Source of the DNA: Terriglobia bacterium
GTDB lineage: Bacteria; Acidobacteriota; Terriglobia; JAJPHL01
NCBI GenBank assembly: GCA_021325275.1
Contig: JAJPHL010000068.1
Coordinates: 186,001-250,000 of the forward strand
Direction: 5' to 3'
DNA: 64,000 bases
Shown piece by piece: positions 46,873 to 55,159 of the stretch. The position numbers were made by a program, and so were the translations under genes. The notes below the pieces were generated by a model. That model made no database searches. It saw only the letters and a program-made list of their open reading frames with translations, and had not been told where the DNA came from. Every line of letters starts with the position of its first letter. The first letter of the stretch is position 1.

Positions 46873-48054
46873 TTAGCTGAGCAGCAGCTTGCCGATGGTG
46901 GAGAGCTGCATGTTCGTAGTTCCCTCGTAGATGCGCCCGATTTTGGAATCGCGCCACAGTTTTTCCACCGGATAGTCTTTGGTGAAGCCCACGCCGCCGA
47001 AAATTTCAATCGCCATCGACGACACCTTTTCGGCGATCTGCGAGACGAAATACTTGGTCATGGCGGCTTCCTTTAAGAACGGCATGCCCGCGTCTTTCAA
47101 GCGTGCGGCATTGTAGGTGAGCAGTCGCGCCGCTTCCACGTCGGTGGCCATGCGCGCCAAATCAAACTGCACCGCTTGAAATTCCGCGATCGGCTTGCCG
47201 AATTGCTTGCGTTCCTTCGCGTACGCCAGCGCATAGTCGAGCGCCGCGCGCGCCAGTCCCGACATTTGCGCGCCGATTCCGATGCGTCCCTCGTTGAGTG
47301 TTTCGATGGCGATTTTGTACCCCTTGTCGACTTAGCCCATCACGTTTTCGCGCGGCACATGGCAATCCTCGAAGAGCAGCTCGCACGTCGACGACGCGCG
47401 AATGCCGAGCTTGTCTTCCTTCTTGCCGACGCGGAATCCCGGCGCGCCTTTCTCGACGACGAACGCGGTGATGCCCTTGTATCCCACCGACGGATTGGCG
47501 TTCGCAAAAACGATGAACAGCCCCGCTTCGTTGCCGTTGGTGATCCAAAGTTTTTGTCCGTTCAGGACGAAGCCATCGCTTGTTTCAGTCGCCCGGCAGG
47601 CCATCGCGAAGGCGTCCGATCCAGACCCGGCTTCGGAGAGCGCGAAAGCGCCGAGCGTGTCCTTAACCAGGCGCGGAAAGTAGCGGCGCTTGAGGTCTTC
47701 GCTCGCCCAACGCATGAAGATGTTGCTGACCAGCGTGTTCTGCACGTCCACGATCACGCCCGCCGACGCGTCGGCGTAGGAGATTTCTTCGATCGCCAGA
47801 ATGCTTTGGAAAAACGATCCGCCCGCGCCGCCGTATTCTTCAGGAATCTCGATGCCCATCAGTCCCAGGTCGAAAAACTCGCGCAACAGAGCCGAGTCGA
47901 AGTGCGCTTCCTCATCCATCTTGCGCGCTAGAGGCTGAACTTTTTCGCGCGCGAAGTCGCGAACGCTGCGCCGAAACATTTCTTCTTCTTCGGTGAGAAC
48001 GGTGAGAGGAGCGGGACGATCCTGCTGTAAGAGTGCAGTACTTGTTTCCGGCAT
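46873..48054 (-). pseudogene. Acyl-CoA dehydrogenase interrupted by an in-frame TAA
   Basis: Two halves lie in one frame, separated by TAA at 47332-47334. The 5' half (240 residues) has the acyl-CoA dehydrogenase N-terminal and middle domains (IEIPEEYGGAGG, ALSEAGSGSDAF, KLWITNGNEA). The 3' half continues as [20 protein letters not shown] and carries the flavin/C-terminal domain with the catalytic-base region IYEGTTNMQ. The stop sits where relatives have Glu or Gly-Glu (NV-G-E-x-x-KGY), one base from GAA. Repaired length is 393 residues. An internal start at 47265 could make the C-terminal half alone. It would oxidise acyl-CoA with FAD. Real mutation or consensus error is undecided. Confidence 0.88.
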
Positions 48055-48086
48055 TTTCCAATTCTAACGCGGATCGGCGATGCGGT

Positions 48087-48147
48087 TGTCAGAACCATTC
48101 GTGGTAGCGAATGGGGTACCCATCTGCTGCCGCAGACGGTTCTGACA
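48087..48147. repeat. 61-bp imperfect palindrome in the divergent region
   Basis: Two 29-base arms around a GTA centre: outer 10 bases exact (TGTCAGAACC/GGTTCTGACA), inner arm mostly paired with wobbles and a few mismatches (GGTAGC/GCTGCC, ATGGG/CCCAT). It lies between the divergent acyl-CoA dehydrogenase and CNNM genes and contains the first ATG in the latter frame. Only one copy was seen here. It resembles REP/palindromic intergenic elements. Confidence 0.7.
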
Positions 48148-49526
48148 GAATCGTCGCTTGCGTTACAATCACCAAAGGACCGCATCTGGACACCGGCATC
48201 ATCCTTCGTCTTTTGCTGGCCGTTGCGCTGATAGCCGCCAACGCCTTTTGCGTTGTGGCGGAGTTCGCCTTGGTGCGGGTGCGTCCCACGCGATTGCGCG
48301 AACTTGCCGCGGGCGGCGAAGCGGCGGCCGCCGTGGCGCTGCGCCTCGTCGGTCGCATGGACGCATTGCTCTCGACCGTGCAGTTAGGCGTTACGATGTC
48401 AAGCTTGGGTCTTGGCTGGGCGGGAGAGGAGACGGTCGCCACAATTCTTCAACCGCTGCTCGGTGGACTCGCCGGGCGATTGATCGCGCTCAGCTTCGCG
48501 TTTCTTCTCATCAGCGGAATGCACATTGTCTTCGGCGAACTCGTCCCGAAGCGCTTGGCGCTGGCGCGCGCCGACCGCCTAGCGTTGCTCGTCGCGCGGC
48601 CCATGGATTTGCTGGTCGTCGCGACTTGGCCGGTGATGCGCTTCGTGAACGAGGCGGCGCGCCGCGTCGCGCGCGTCTTCGGTGCGTCGGATCAGAAGAC
48701 CGCCGGCCAGCATTCCGTGCATTCACCCGAGGAATTGAAGATGCTGATCGCCGCCGGACGCGAAGTAGGATTGCTACCCGCCGCGCAAGAAGCGATCATC
48801 CAACGATTGTTCGATCTCGACGAGGTGCTGGTGCGCGAGGTGATGGTGCCGCGCCAGGAAATGGTGAGCATTCCGGTGACCGCAACGCTCGACGAGATTG
48901 TCCGCAAAGTGCAAGCAACGAATTTGTCGCGGTTGCCGGTCTACGAGGACACGCGGGAGAAAATCGTCGGCATTCTTTTTACGAAGGAATTGTTCCGCGC
49001 GTGGGCCGCGCAGTTTCGCTCGGGCGGCGAACTGCGGCCGGTGGATTTTCGATTGCGTCAATGGATTCATCCGCCGTTGATCGTGCCCGACACGAAACCG
49101 CTCGACCGTTTGTTCGCGCAATTTCGCCAGGAACGCCGGCAAATCGCCTTGGTGGTCGACGAATTCGGACGTATCGCCGGTCTCGTGACGATGGAGGACA
49201 TTCTCGAAGCCGTCGTCGGCGAGTTGGAGGACGAACTGGATAGCGAAGAGCGTCCGCGCATCTCGCCGGCGGACGCGCCCGTGGAGCTTGACGGCGCGAC
49301 GTCGTTGCTCGATCTCGAAAACATTTACGACGTCACGCTTCCGCGCGAGCATGGTTTCGAAACGCTCGGCGGATTCGTCTTGTGGCAGTTGGGAATCGTA
49401 CCGAAGGGCGGGGAAACGTTCGATTTTGGCGGCTGGCGATTCACCGTGCTGGCGATGGACCGCCGTCGCGTGGCGGAAGTGCGCGTGGAAAAAGCGGAGT
49501 CCCAGGCGGCATCGTCTCCAGTTTAG
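48111..49526 (+). CDS. CNNM/CorC-type (UPF0053, HlyC) membrane transporter
   Basis: A protein of up to 471 residues with DUF21/CNNM membrane domain (about 30-200; CVVAEFALVRVRPTRL, MHIVFGELVPKRLALARAD), paired CBS domains (about 235-360; REVMVPRQEMVSIPV, VVDEFGRIAGLVTMEDIL) and a C-terminal CorC_HlyC domain (LGGFVLWQLGIVPKGGETFDF). The family is linked to magnesium or cobalt efflux. The ATG at 48111 lies inside the palindrome; a likelier start is CTG at 48186, with AAAGGA six bases upstream and TACAAT at 48164-48169, or TTG at 48213. The start is therefore uncertain. Confidence 0.88.
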   Translation: MGYPSAAADGSDRIVACVTITKGPHLDTGIILRLLLAVALIAANAFCVVAEFALVRVRPTRLRELAAGGEAAAAVALRLVGRMDALLSTVQLGVTMSSLGLGWAGEETVATILQPLLGGLAGRLIALSFAFLLISGMHIVFGELVPKRLALARADRLALLVARPMDLLVVATWPVMRFVNEAARRVARVFGASDQKTAGQHSVHSPEELKMLIAAGREVGLLPAAQEAIIQRLFDLDEVLVREVMVPRQEMVSIPVTATLDEIVRKVQATNLSRLPVYEDTREKIVGILFTKELFRAWAAQFRSGGELRPVDFRLRQWIHPPLIVPDTKPLDRLFAQFRQERRQIALVVDEFGRIAGLVTMEDILEAVVGELEDELDSEERPRISPADAPVELDGATSLLDLENIYDVTLPREHGFETLGGFVLWQLGIVPKGGETFDFGGWRFTVLAMDRRRVAEVRVEKAESQAASSPV

Positions 49527-49544
49527 GCGGGTGGAGAGTGGGCT

Positions 49545-49550
49545 ATAATC
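49545..49550 (+). promoter_or_regulatory. -10 hexamer TATAAT for the toxin-antitoxin pair
   Basis: Perfect TATAAT 17 bases before the ATG at 49568, with weak TTTAGG 16 bases upstream that overlaps the stop of the previous gene. AGGAGA follows as ribosome site. Confidence 0.55.
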
Positions 49551-49567
49551 GCACTAGGAGATATTGC

Positions 49568-49780
49568 ATGTCCACGGCATACAGCGAAGTGCTTGCCAGA
49601 ATCCCGGCGCTGACCGACGCGGAACGCGAACAACTTCGCGAGTTCTTGGCGGCGCGGTCGGGGGACGCGACGCCGCGACGCCATAGCATCATGGATCTCG
49701 AAGGACTCGGCAAGGAAGTCTGGGAGGGGATGGACGCCCAGGTCTATGTGAAGCGGGAGCGCGATTCTTGGGATGGCTAG
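49568..49780 (+). CDS. Antitoxin-like protein of a PIN toxin-antitoxin pair
   Basis: A 70-residue protein (MSTAYSEVLARIPALTDAER) with helical N-terminus and a C-terminal tail RHSIMDLEGLGKEVWEGMD that resembles antitoxin tails which bind PIN toxins. AGGAGA lies seven bases before the ATG and TATAAT further upstream. It overlaps the downstream PIN gene by 13 bases, the usual order and coupling for type II pairs. The antitoxin family is not identified more closely. Confidence 0.68.
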   Translation: MSTAYSEVLARIPALTDAEREQLREFLAARSGDATPRRHSIMDLEGLGKEVWEGMDAQVYVKRERDSWDG

Positions 49781-50219
49781 ATCGATTCCGCGGTAAGACT
49801 GTGGCGCTCGACACCGCGCCCCTCATCTATTTCATTGAAAAGCATCCGGTGTTTGGCCCGCGCGTTCGACCGGTGTTCGCGGCGCTGGCAAGTGGCGAGA
49901 TTTCTGCCGTTACGTCCACCGTAACCTGATGGAAGTGCTGGTCCAGCCGATCCGACAATCGAAAACCGAATTGGTCCAGCAGTACCGAGAGATTCTCTCA
50001 TCTGGTCCTGGTCTGCGGATTGTCTCCGTGACGGCGGCTGTTGCTGAGGAAGCGGCAAGCTTGCGCGCAACTTACGGTTTGCGGACGCCCGACGCTATCC
50101 AAGTCGCAACCGCCGTTCATTTCGGCGCGGTCGCCTTCGTCACCAACGACCTTACCTTTTCGAGGCTGCGCTTGCCCGGATTGGAAATCATTGTGCTCGA
50201 TCACCTCGAACCGGAGTAA
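49768..50219 (+). pseudogene. PIN-domain (VapC-like) toxin with a -1 frameshift
   Basis: Repaired, this is a PIN-domain ribonuclease of about 150 residues. The first frame begins at TTG 49768 (or GTG 49801) and gives VALDTAPLIYFIEKHP then stops at TGA 49927-49929; the second frame begins at ATG 49929 with MEVLVQPIRQ and continues through TPDAIQVATA and TNDLTFSRL. All four acidic positions (D, E, D, D) are kept. The DNA GTAACCTGATGG seems to lack one C (ACC-CTG-ATG expected). The overlapping TGATG could allow re-initiation. Whether the toxin is dead or this is a consensus error is open. Confidence 0.78.
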
Positions 50220-50220
50220 C

Positions 50221-51330
50221 TCAGGCGCCGAAGAAATCCTTCACCTTGTCGAAGACTCCCTTGGGTGACGGTTGATTGTCGGCTGGCGTGATCGCGGCCA
50301 GTTCGTTCAGAATGCGCCGCTGCTCCTTGGTGAGTCGCGTGGGCACCTGCAATTTGACTGTAACGTACAGATCGCCGCGCCCGTGACCATTCACTACGGG
50401 GATACCCTTGCCGCGCAACCGAAACACGGTGTCGGGCTGCGTGCCTTCGGGAATGTGGAGTTTCTCCTGACCTTCGAGCGTCGGCACGAGCACGTCGTCG
50501 CCGAGCGCCGCTTGCCACACGGTGACAGGAATCACGCAGGCGATGTGCTGTTCGTGGCGTTCGAATACGGGATGTTCGCGCACGCGCAGCACCACGTACA
50601 AATCGCCAGAGGGACCGCCGCGATGTCCCGCTTCGCCTTCGCCTTCGAAACGCAAGCGCGTGCCGTTATCGACACCCGCGGGGATCGCGACCTCCAAAGT
50701 TTTTTCGCGCTTCACGCGGCCCTCACCGCGGCACTTCTGGCAATACGCGGCGATCGTGCGTCCCGCGCCGCGGCACTCGCCGCACGTTCGCGTGACGCTG
50801 AAGAAGCCTTGCTGATAACGCACTTGGCCGGTTCCTCGGCAAGTCCGGCACGTTTCCGGCTGCGTTCCTTTGCGCGCACCAGTGCCGTCGCACTCCGAGC
50901 AGGTTTCGGGACGCGGCACTTTGATGCGCGTCTTCATCCCGAAGGCCGCTTCTTCGAAGGAGATTTCGAGATCGTAGCGCAGATCCGATCCGCGATTGTT
51001 GCGCCGGCCCTGCCGTTGGCCGAACAAATCGCCGAGTCCGAACATTTCGCCAAAATCGCCGAAGAGATCGCCGAGATCCTGGAAATTTCCGTCGAACTGC
51101 TGGCCCGCGAGTCCGGCATGGCCGAAGCGATCGTATTGGGCGCGCTTCTGCTGATCGCTCAACACGCTGTACGCTTCCGCCGCTTCCTTGAAGTGCTCGG
51201 CGGCTTCGTGATTGTCCGGATTGCGATCGGGATGATACTGCATCGCCTTTTTGCGATAGGCGCTCTTGATCTCCTGTTCGGAGGCTTCCCGAGTCACTTC
51301 CAGGACTTCGTAATAGTCGCGCTTGCTCAC
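50221..51330 (-). CDS. dnaJ: Molecular chaperone DnaJ
   Basis: A 369-residue type I DnaJ co-chaperone of DnaK. J domain about 1-70 with YHPDRNPDN (HPD), Gly/Phe-rich region ([12 protein letters not shown]), zinc-binding domain with four CxxCxGxG-type repeats about 140-205 ([12 protein letters not shown] ... [10 protein letters not shown]) and C-terminal substrate domains. GTG start overlaps the grpE stop (GTGA). Full length. Confidence 0.97.
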   Translation of the reverse strand: MSKRDYYEVLEVTREASEQEIKSAYRKKAMQYHPDRNPDNHEAAEHFKEAAEAYSVLSDQQKRAQYDRFGHAGLAGQQFDGNFQDLGDLFGDFGEMFGLGDLFGQRQGRRNNRGSDLRYDLEISFEEAAFGMKTRIKVPRPETCSECDGTGARKGTQPETCRTCRGTGQVRYQQGFFSVTRTCGECRGAGRTIAAYCQKCRGEGRVKREKTLEVAIPAGVDNGTRLRFEGEGEAGHRGGPSGDLYVVLRVREHPVFERHEQHIACVIPVTVWQAALGDDVLVPTLEGQEKLHIPEGTQPDTVFRLRGKGIPVVNGHGRGDLYVTVKLQVPTRLTKEQRRILNELAAITPADNQPSPKGVFDKVKDFFGA

Positions 51331-51929
51331 TTCTTCTCCGTTCCCTCGCGAGAAGCCACGCGAACCATGGCCGGCCGCATCAAGCGGTCTTGGAACAAAT
51401 AACCTTGCTGGAAGACGCCGATTACCGTGTGATCCTCATGTTCCGTTGTCGGAACCATCTCGACGGCGTGATGCAATTGCGGATCAAACGGTTTGCCCAT
51501 GGCATCGACGCGCTTCATGCCCATTTTTTCAAGAATCTCGCGCATTTGCTTTTCGACCAGCTCGACACCTTTGCGCATTTCCGCGCCGTTGGAGTTCACC
51601 GGCGCTTTCAGCGCGGCTTCCAGGCCGTCGAGCACCGGCAGCATCGCGGCGACTACGTCCATCGTCGCGGTTACGCGAAACTCGGCGCGTTAGCGCTCGG
51701 TGCGCTTGCGGAAATTCTCGAACTCTGCTTGGCGGCGCAAGAGACTCTCGCGGTGTTCGGCGATTTCTTTTCCCATGCGCGCGCACTCCGCGTTGACGGC
51801 CGCGAACGCGGCGTCCTGCGCGGCGCCGGAATCGCCGGCGGGCGTCGGGTCGGGCGCGCCGCCGGAGGAGTTAGGCGAAGGATTCTCCTGCGGGTCTTTG
51901 TCAGGTTTCTGCGGAAACATACTCATCAT
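51327..51929 (-). pseudogene. grpE: GrpE nucleotide exchange factor interrupted by an in-frame TAA
   Basis: One frame of 201 codons broken by TAA at 51690-51692. The first 79 residues hold an acidic/proline-rich leader and the start of the long coiled-coil helix (AEFENFRKRTER); the remainder continues RAEFRVTATMDVVAAMLPVLDGLE through the four-helix bundle and beta wing ([22 protein letters not shown]). Relatives read ENYRKRTERE-RAEF, so Glu (GAA) is expected at the stop. GrpE releases ADP from DnaK and is normally essential. An internal ATG at 51662 would yield a 111-residue head-domain form. Upstream of dnaJ in an operon. Confidence 0.9.
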
Positions 51930-51968
51930 TTTGGCGATCAGTGGAGAAGAGCCCGAGCGGGATCCTCA

Positions 51969-51974
51969 TATAAT
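51969..51974 (+). promoter_or_regulatory. -10 hexamer TATAAT six bases before an ATG
   Basis: TATAAT ends six bases upstream of ATG 51981, so the start of transcription should coincide with the start codon. No ribosome site. Divergent from grpE. Confidence 0.55.
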
Positions 51975-51980
51975 CTTAGC

Positions 51981-53015
51981 ATGGCGCGCGCACTGCGAGA
52001 AGCTCACATGTATCCCGCTTTGAAACGTCACTTCGAGCGCCAGGGATATCGCGTGTACGCGGAACTTCCCGCGCCGCACGGGGGATACATGGATCTGGTG
52101 GCGGTGAAGAACGGCGCGGCAACATCTCACAGCGCCGCGCGCACGGTCGCGGTGGAAATGAAGCTGCGATTCTCGCGGCTCGCGCTTACCCAAGCTGTGC
52201 GGAATCGCGCGTTCGTGTGGCAATCGGTGATCGCCGTGAAAGAGCCATTCGCCTTGGATCGCCGCTTGCGAACGTTGATGGTGCGGCGGCGCGTGGGATT
52301 GGTCGCCGTGGGCGAAGGCGGCGTGCGATCAGTGATCGCGGCGAAGGAAGAAGCGCCAGCCTATTCTGTGAAGGAAGTTTTCGGGCGTCATCTGGAAGGC
52401 CGCATGGCGGCGTTGTACGCGGGAGCACTCGGCGGCGTGCCGACGGCCGAACGGGTGAGCGCATTTCGCGAATTTGCATTGCGTGTACGCTCGGCGATTC
52501 TGGCGCGCGGCGGCACGGCGCCCACTGAGCAAATCCTTGAGGACACGCTCGGCTGGAATTATTTTCGCGCGCGGCGCGCGGGATTGCTGTTCGTGCTCGG
52601 CCGGCAATTCCGTCAAGTCGCAGAGGATTTGTGGGCTACGGCCGATCGCGCGCGGCCGGCGATCCATGTGGTGCGAAGCGAAAGCGTGGTGAAGGCGCGA
52701 GATTCGCTGCACGTCGTTCTCGATGAGTCGACGGAGTTGGCGGCGCACCCTGGTGACATTGTGTGGTTCGTCGATCGCGGCGCGATCCGCGCGCGCGCGT
52801 TGCTGAAGTTTGCGTCGCGATATCCGGTGAAGCAGACACCGCAGCGCGATTTCCGGGCGGGCCCGGCGATATTTTTCCCTTGGCGGCTGACGGGCGCGCC
52901 ACCGCGCGAAGTCATTGTGATCGGACTAACGGCGTATCGTGAACTGCGCCGGCCGCGCCCCCTCGACAGCGCCGCCCAATCACCTTGGAGCACTCTTAGA
53001 ATTCGGCGGACCTGA
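51981..53015 (+). CDS. Hypothetical protein with a PD-(D/E)XK-like N-terminus
   Basis: A 344-residue soluble protein. The N-terminal 100 residues contain GYRVYAELPAP, GGYMDLVAV and VAVEMKLRFSRLALTQAV, an arrangement (D ... ExK followed by a helix with Q) typical of PD-(D/E)XK nuclease folds. The C-terminal part (about 130-344) is helical then beta-rich and not recognised. No operon partner; grpE is divergent. Start at ATG 51981 with TATAAT six bases upstream. A nuclease role is inference from motif reading only. Confidence 0.6.
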   Translation: MARALREAHMYPALKRHFERQGYRVYAELPAPHGGYMDLVAVKNGAATSHSAARTVAVEMKLRFSRLALTQAVRNRAFVWQSVIAVKEPFALDRRLRTLMVRRRVGLVAVGEGGVRSVIAAKEEAPAYSVKEVFGRHLEGRMAALYAGALGGVPTAERVSAFREFALRVRSAILARGGTAPTEQILEDTLGWNYFRARRAGLLFVLGRQFRQVAEDLWATADRARPAIHVVRSESVVKARDSLHVVLDESTELAAHPGDIVWFVDRGAIRARALLKFASRYPVKQTPQRDFRAGPAIFFPWRLTGAPPREVIVIGLTAYRELRRPRPLDSAAQSPWSTLRIRRT

Positions 53016-53066
53016 GAGTTTCAGTCTGGAACCCGAGTTGCAAGGATTTCACTTGGGATTCCTCTT

Positions 53067-54569
53067 ATGGTCCTAACCGATCGCTCCATCGCCAACCCGG
53101 CGCAGCCGGTAAACAGAATTGTCTTTACCGGCGACCACCTGCGCTTGGAAGGCGGCGGTCGCACTTCGGCGACACTCGAAACGCGCTGGCTTGCGAATCT
53201 GTTGGAATATCAGATTTCGCTAACTTGCCCCGACGCAGGAAGCCCGCCACCAATCGAAGTGCAGATTTGGGATGATCCCGATCCGTCGCATTTCTCCGGG
53301 GACAAGTTCTACGCCCTGAACGGCATGACGCCGTGTCTGGGCGATTGGGCACGACTGGTCGACGCCACCGAAATCACCGATGCTGCCGCCGAGTATCTGC
53401 GGCAAGCGCTTGAAGGCAGCGTTGTCATCGGCCACAACTTCACGAACTGGCAATTGCGTTTTCTCAACGCCGCAGGGATTCCGTACCTCGACTTCCTGCT
53501 GCATCCCGCGCGCTTCATGGACGACATTTTCTTCGCCGTTCGTACGAACGTGCCCGCGATGCACAACGTCCTGCGCACGTACGCGTGCCCAGAGGAAATG
53601 ATCCGTTTGCAGGCCGCGATTCATCGCGCCAGCTTGTTGCGCGGCGCGCCGCGCGACATTCCGGAAAACTCAGGATTGTTCGCGGCGCAGCAAGGTGTGG
53701 ATAAGTCGCTGGTGGAGGGCGGCCGCTTCCAGGAGATCGAGGACTATCGCGAGGGAATCGCCGCTTTCGTCGAGCGCCATCCTTACATATATGTGAAGCC
53801 GCATCCTTACGCGCGGTTGACCGCGCCGGTGATCGCATTCTTGCGCGCACTGGCGGGCGACTCCGATCGCGTTCGCGTGGTTCACGACAATATCTACTCG
53901 CTGGTCGTCGAGAAAAATATCAGCGAAGTATGCGGCATCAGCTCCTGCGCGATCTACGAAGCGGAGTATTTCGGCAAAAACGTCACCTATCTCTCGCCGG
54001 CCCGGCCAATGCTCTATGGTTCGAGCGACGAGCCGACTGATGCGTTCAAGTGCGACCCGTTCAAGTACGTTGCGATTTACGATGCGTTTTTCAATCCCAC
54101 GTTTTGGGCGAAACTGCTGGCGCCGGTGATGAACGTACGCGCGTGTCCGGATTTGCAACTAGCGCCAAAGACGAATCGACTGCGTAATAACCTCCATGTC
54201 TATTGGGGATACAGCTATCTCGATTGGGAAGTCCCGCTGCGATCGATTGGCATTCATCCGCCTCCGCCGGCCACCGCAACGCCCGCACGCGAAAGCCATC
54301 AACAGGGCTTGCGTCTTTATCTGCAAGGATCATTTAATGACGCCGTCGAGTGCTTTGCCGCCGCCGTTGTCGAGGAGCCGACAGCCGAGCGATGGAACGA
54401 TTGGGGCGTCGCGCAACTGGCGCGCGGACGAAAGCGAGAGGCCGCCGACGGATTTCGTATCGCGCTGGCGCTTGATCCCGGCGATCAAATGGCACGCGAG
54501 AATCTCGAGGCAATGAGCCGCGACAGTAATGGAGCGGCGGAACTTCAGCTATGCGGACCTTCTGAATGA
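53067..54569 (+). CDS. Capsule-type glycosyltransferase-like protein with C-terminal TPR
   Basis: A 500-residue soluble protein. The middle (about 220-370) shows EERHPYIYVKPHPYA-like text (here VERHPYIYVKPHPYARLT) and ISEVCGISSCAIYEAEYFGK, the pattern of GT-B capsule polysaccharide/Kdo or sialyl-type transferases (KpsC/KpsS-like). Residues about 410-485 form a TPR-like pair (GLRLYLQGSFNDAVECF, GVAQLARGRKREAADGF). The acceptor and sugar are unknown. It lies next to the heptose genes on the opposite strand and near the flagellin, so flagellar or capsule glycosylation is plausible. No membrane segment. Confidence 0.65.
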   Translation: MVLTDRSIANPAQPVNRIVFTGDHLRLEGGGRTSATLETRWLANLLEYQISLTCPDAGSPPPIEVQIWDDPDPSHFSGDKFYALNGMTPCLGDWARLVDATEITDAAAEYLRQALEGSVVIGHNFTNWQLRFLNAAGIPYLDFLLHPARFMDDIFFAVRTNVPAMHNVLRTYACPEEMIRLQAAIHRASLLRGAPRDIPENSGLFAAQQGVDKSLVEGGRFQEIEDYREGIAAFVERHPYIYVKPHPYARLTAPVIAFLRALAGDSDRVRVVHDNIYSLVVEKNISEVCGISSCAIYEAEYFGKNVTYLSPARPMLYGSSDEPTDAFKCDPFKYVAIYDAFFNPTFWAKLLAPVMNVRACPDLQLAPKTNRLRNNLHVYWGYSYLDWEVPLRSIGIHPPPPATATPARESHQQGLRLYLQGSFNDAVECFAAAVVEEPTAERWNDWGVAQLARGRKREAADGFRIALALDPGDQMARENLEAMSRDSNGAAELQLCGPSE

Positions 54570-54652
54570 AGACGCGAGACGCCTAGCGCTGCGTGTTTCG
54601 TGCCGGACCTCACGCCAAGGCTGAGGCCGCGTCGCTTCATAACTGTTGCGGT

Positions 54653-55156
54653 TTATGGTGCGCTCGAGGCGCGTAACAGTTGATCGGCGGCATCGTCGAT
54701 GGACGCGGCATCGTGGCCGATCCAGATTTTCTGGCAACCGAGGCGCGTGGCGGCGGCCATGTCGCTCAGGGAATCGCCGATCACGACGGAATCGAGGAAA
54801 TCGATCTCCGGCCAATCGCGGCGCGCCTGATGAAACAGGCCGGTTTCCGGTTTGCGGCAGCAGCAAATGCCCTTGTCGTGGGGACAGGCATAAACGCCAT
54901 CCACGTCGGCGTCAAGATCTTTCAATTCGCGACGCATCTTGGCATGGATCGCGGACAGATCGTCGGCGGACATGCGGCCCAGCGCTACTCCGCGCTGATT
55001 GGTGACCACGATCAATCGCCAGCCGTGTTCTTTGAGTTTGCGGATGCCGTCGGCGGCGCCGGGAAGCAACTGGAACTCAGGGGGGCGCGTGATGTAGCTG
55101 CCTTCGGGAGCTTTCCGATTAATCACGCCGTCGCGATCGAGGAAAGCCGTTGGCAT
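54653..55156 (-). CDS. gmhB: D-glycero-manno-heptose-1,7-bisphosphate 7-phosphatase
   Basis: A 167-residue HAD-family phosphatase. Motif I AFLDRDGVINRK, motif II VVTNQRGV, and the zinc loop CPHDKGICCCRKP with GDSLSDMAAA match GmhB. It removes the 7-phosphate from heptose-1,7-bisphosphate. Last gene of the four-gene minus-strand operon, three bases after gmhA. Length is slightly short but complete. Confidence 0.93.
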   Translation of the reverse strand: MPTAFLDRDGVINRKAPEGSYITRPPEFQLLPGAADGIRKLKEHGWRLIVVTNQRGVALGRMSADDLSAIHAKMRRELKDLDADVDGVYACPHDKGICCCRKPETGLFHQARRDWPEIDFLDSVVIGDSLSDMAAATRLGCQKIWIGHDAASIDDAADQLLRASSAP

Positions 55157-55159
55157 GGA

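Noticed and set aside
47332-51692. Reassignment of TAA to glutamate
   Set aside because: Many intact genes here end in TAA (e.g. the ABC ATPase and hddA), so general reassignment cannot hold; suppression or error remains possible.
54641-54681. AACTGTT/AACAGTT inverted repeat between convergent genes as a terminator
   Set aside because: Seven-base arms with a 27-base loop and no T-run on either strand; it also overlaps the gmhB end.
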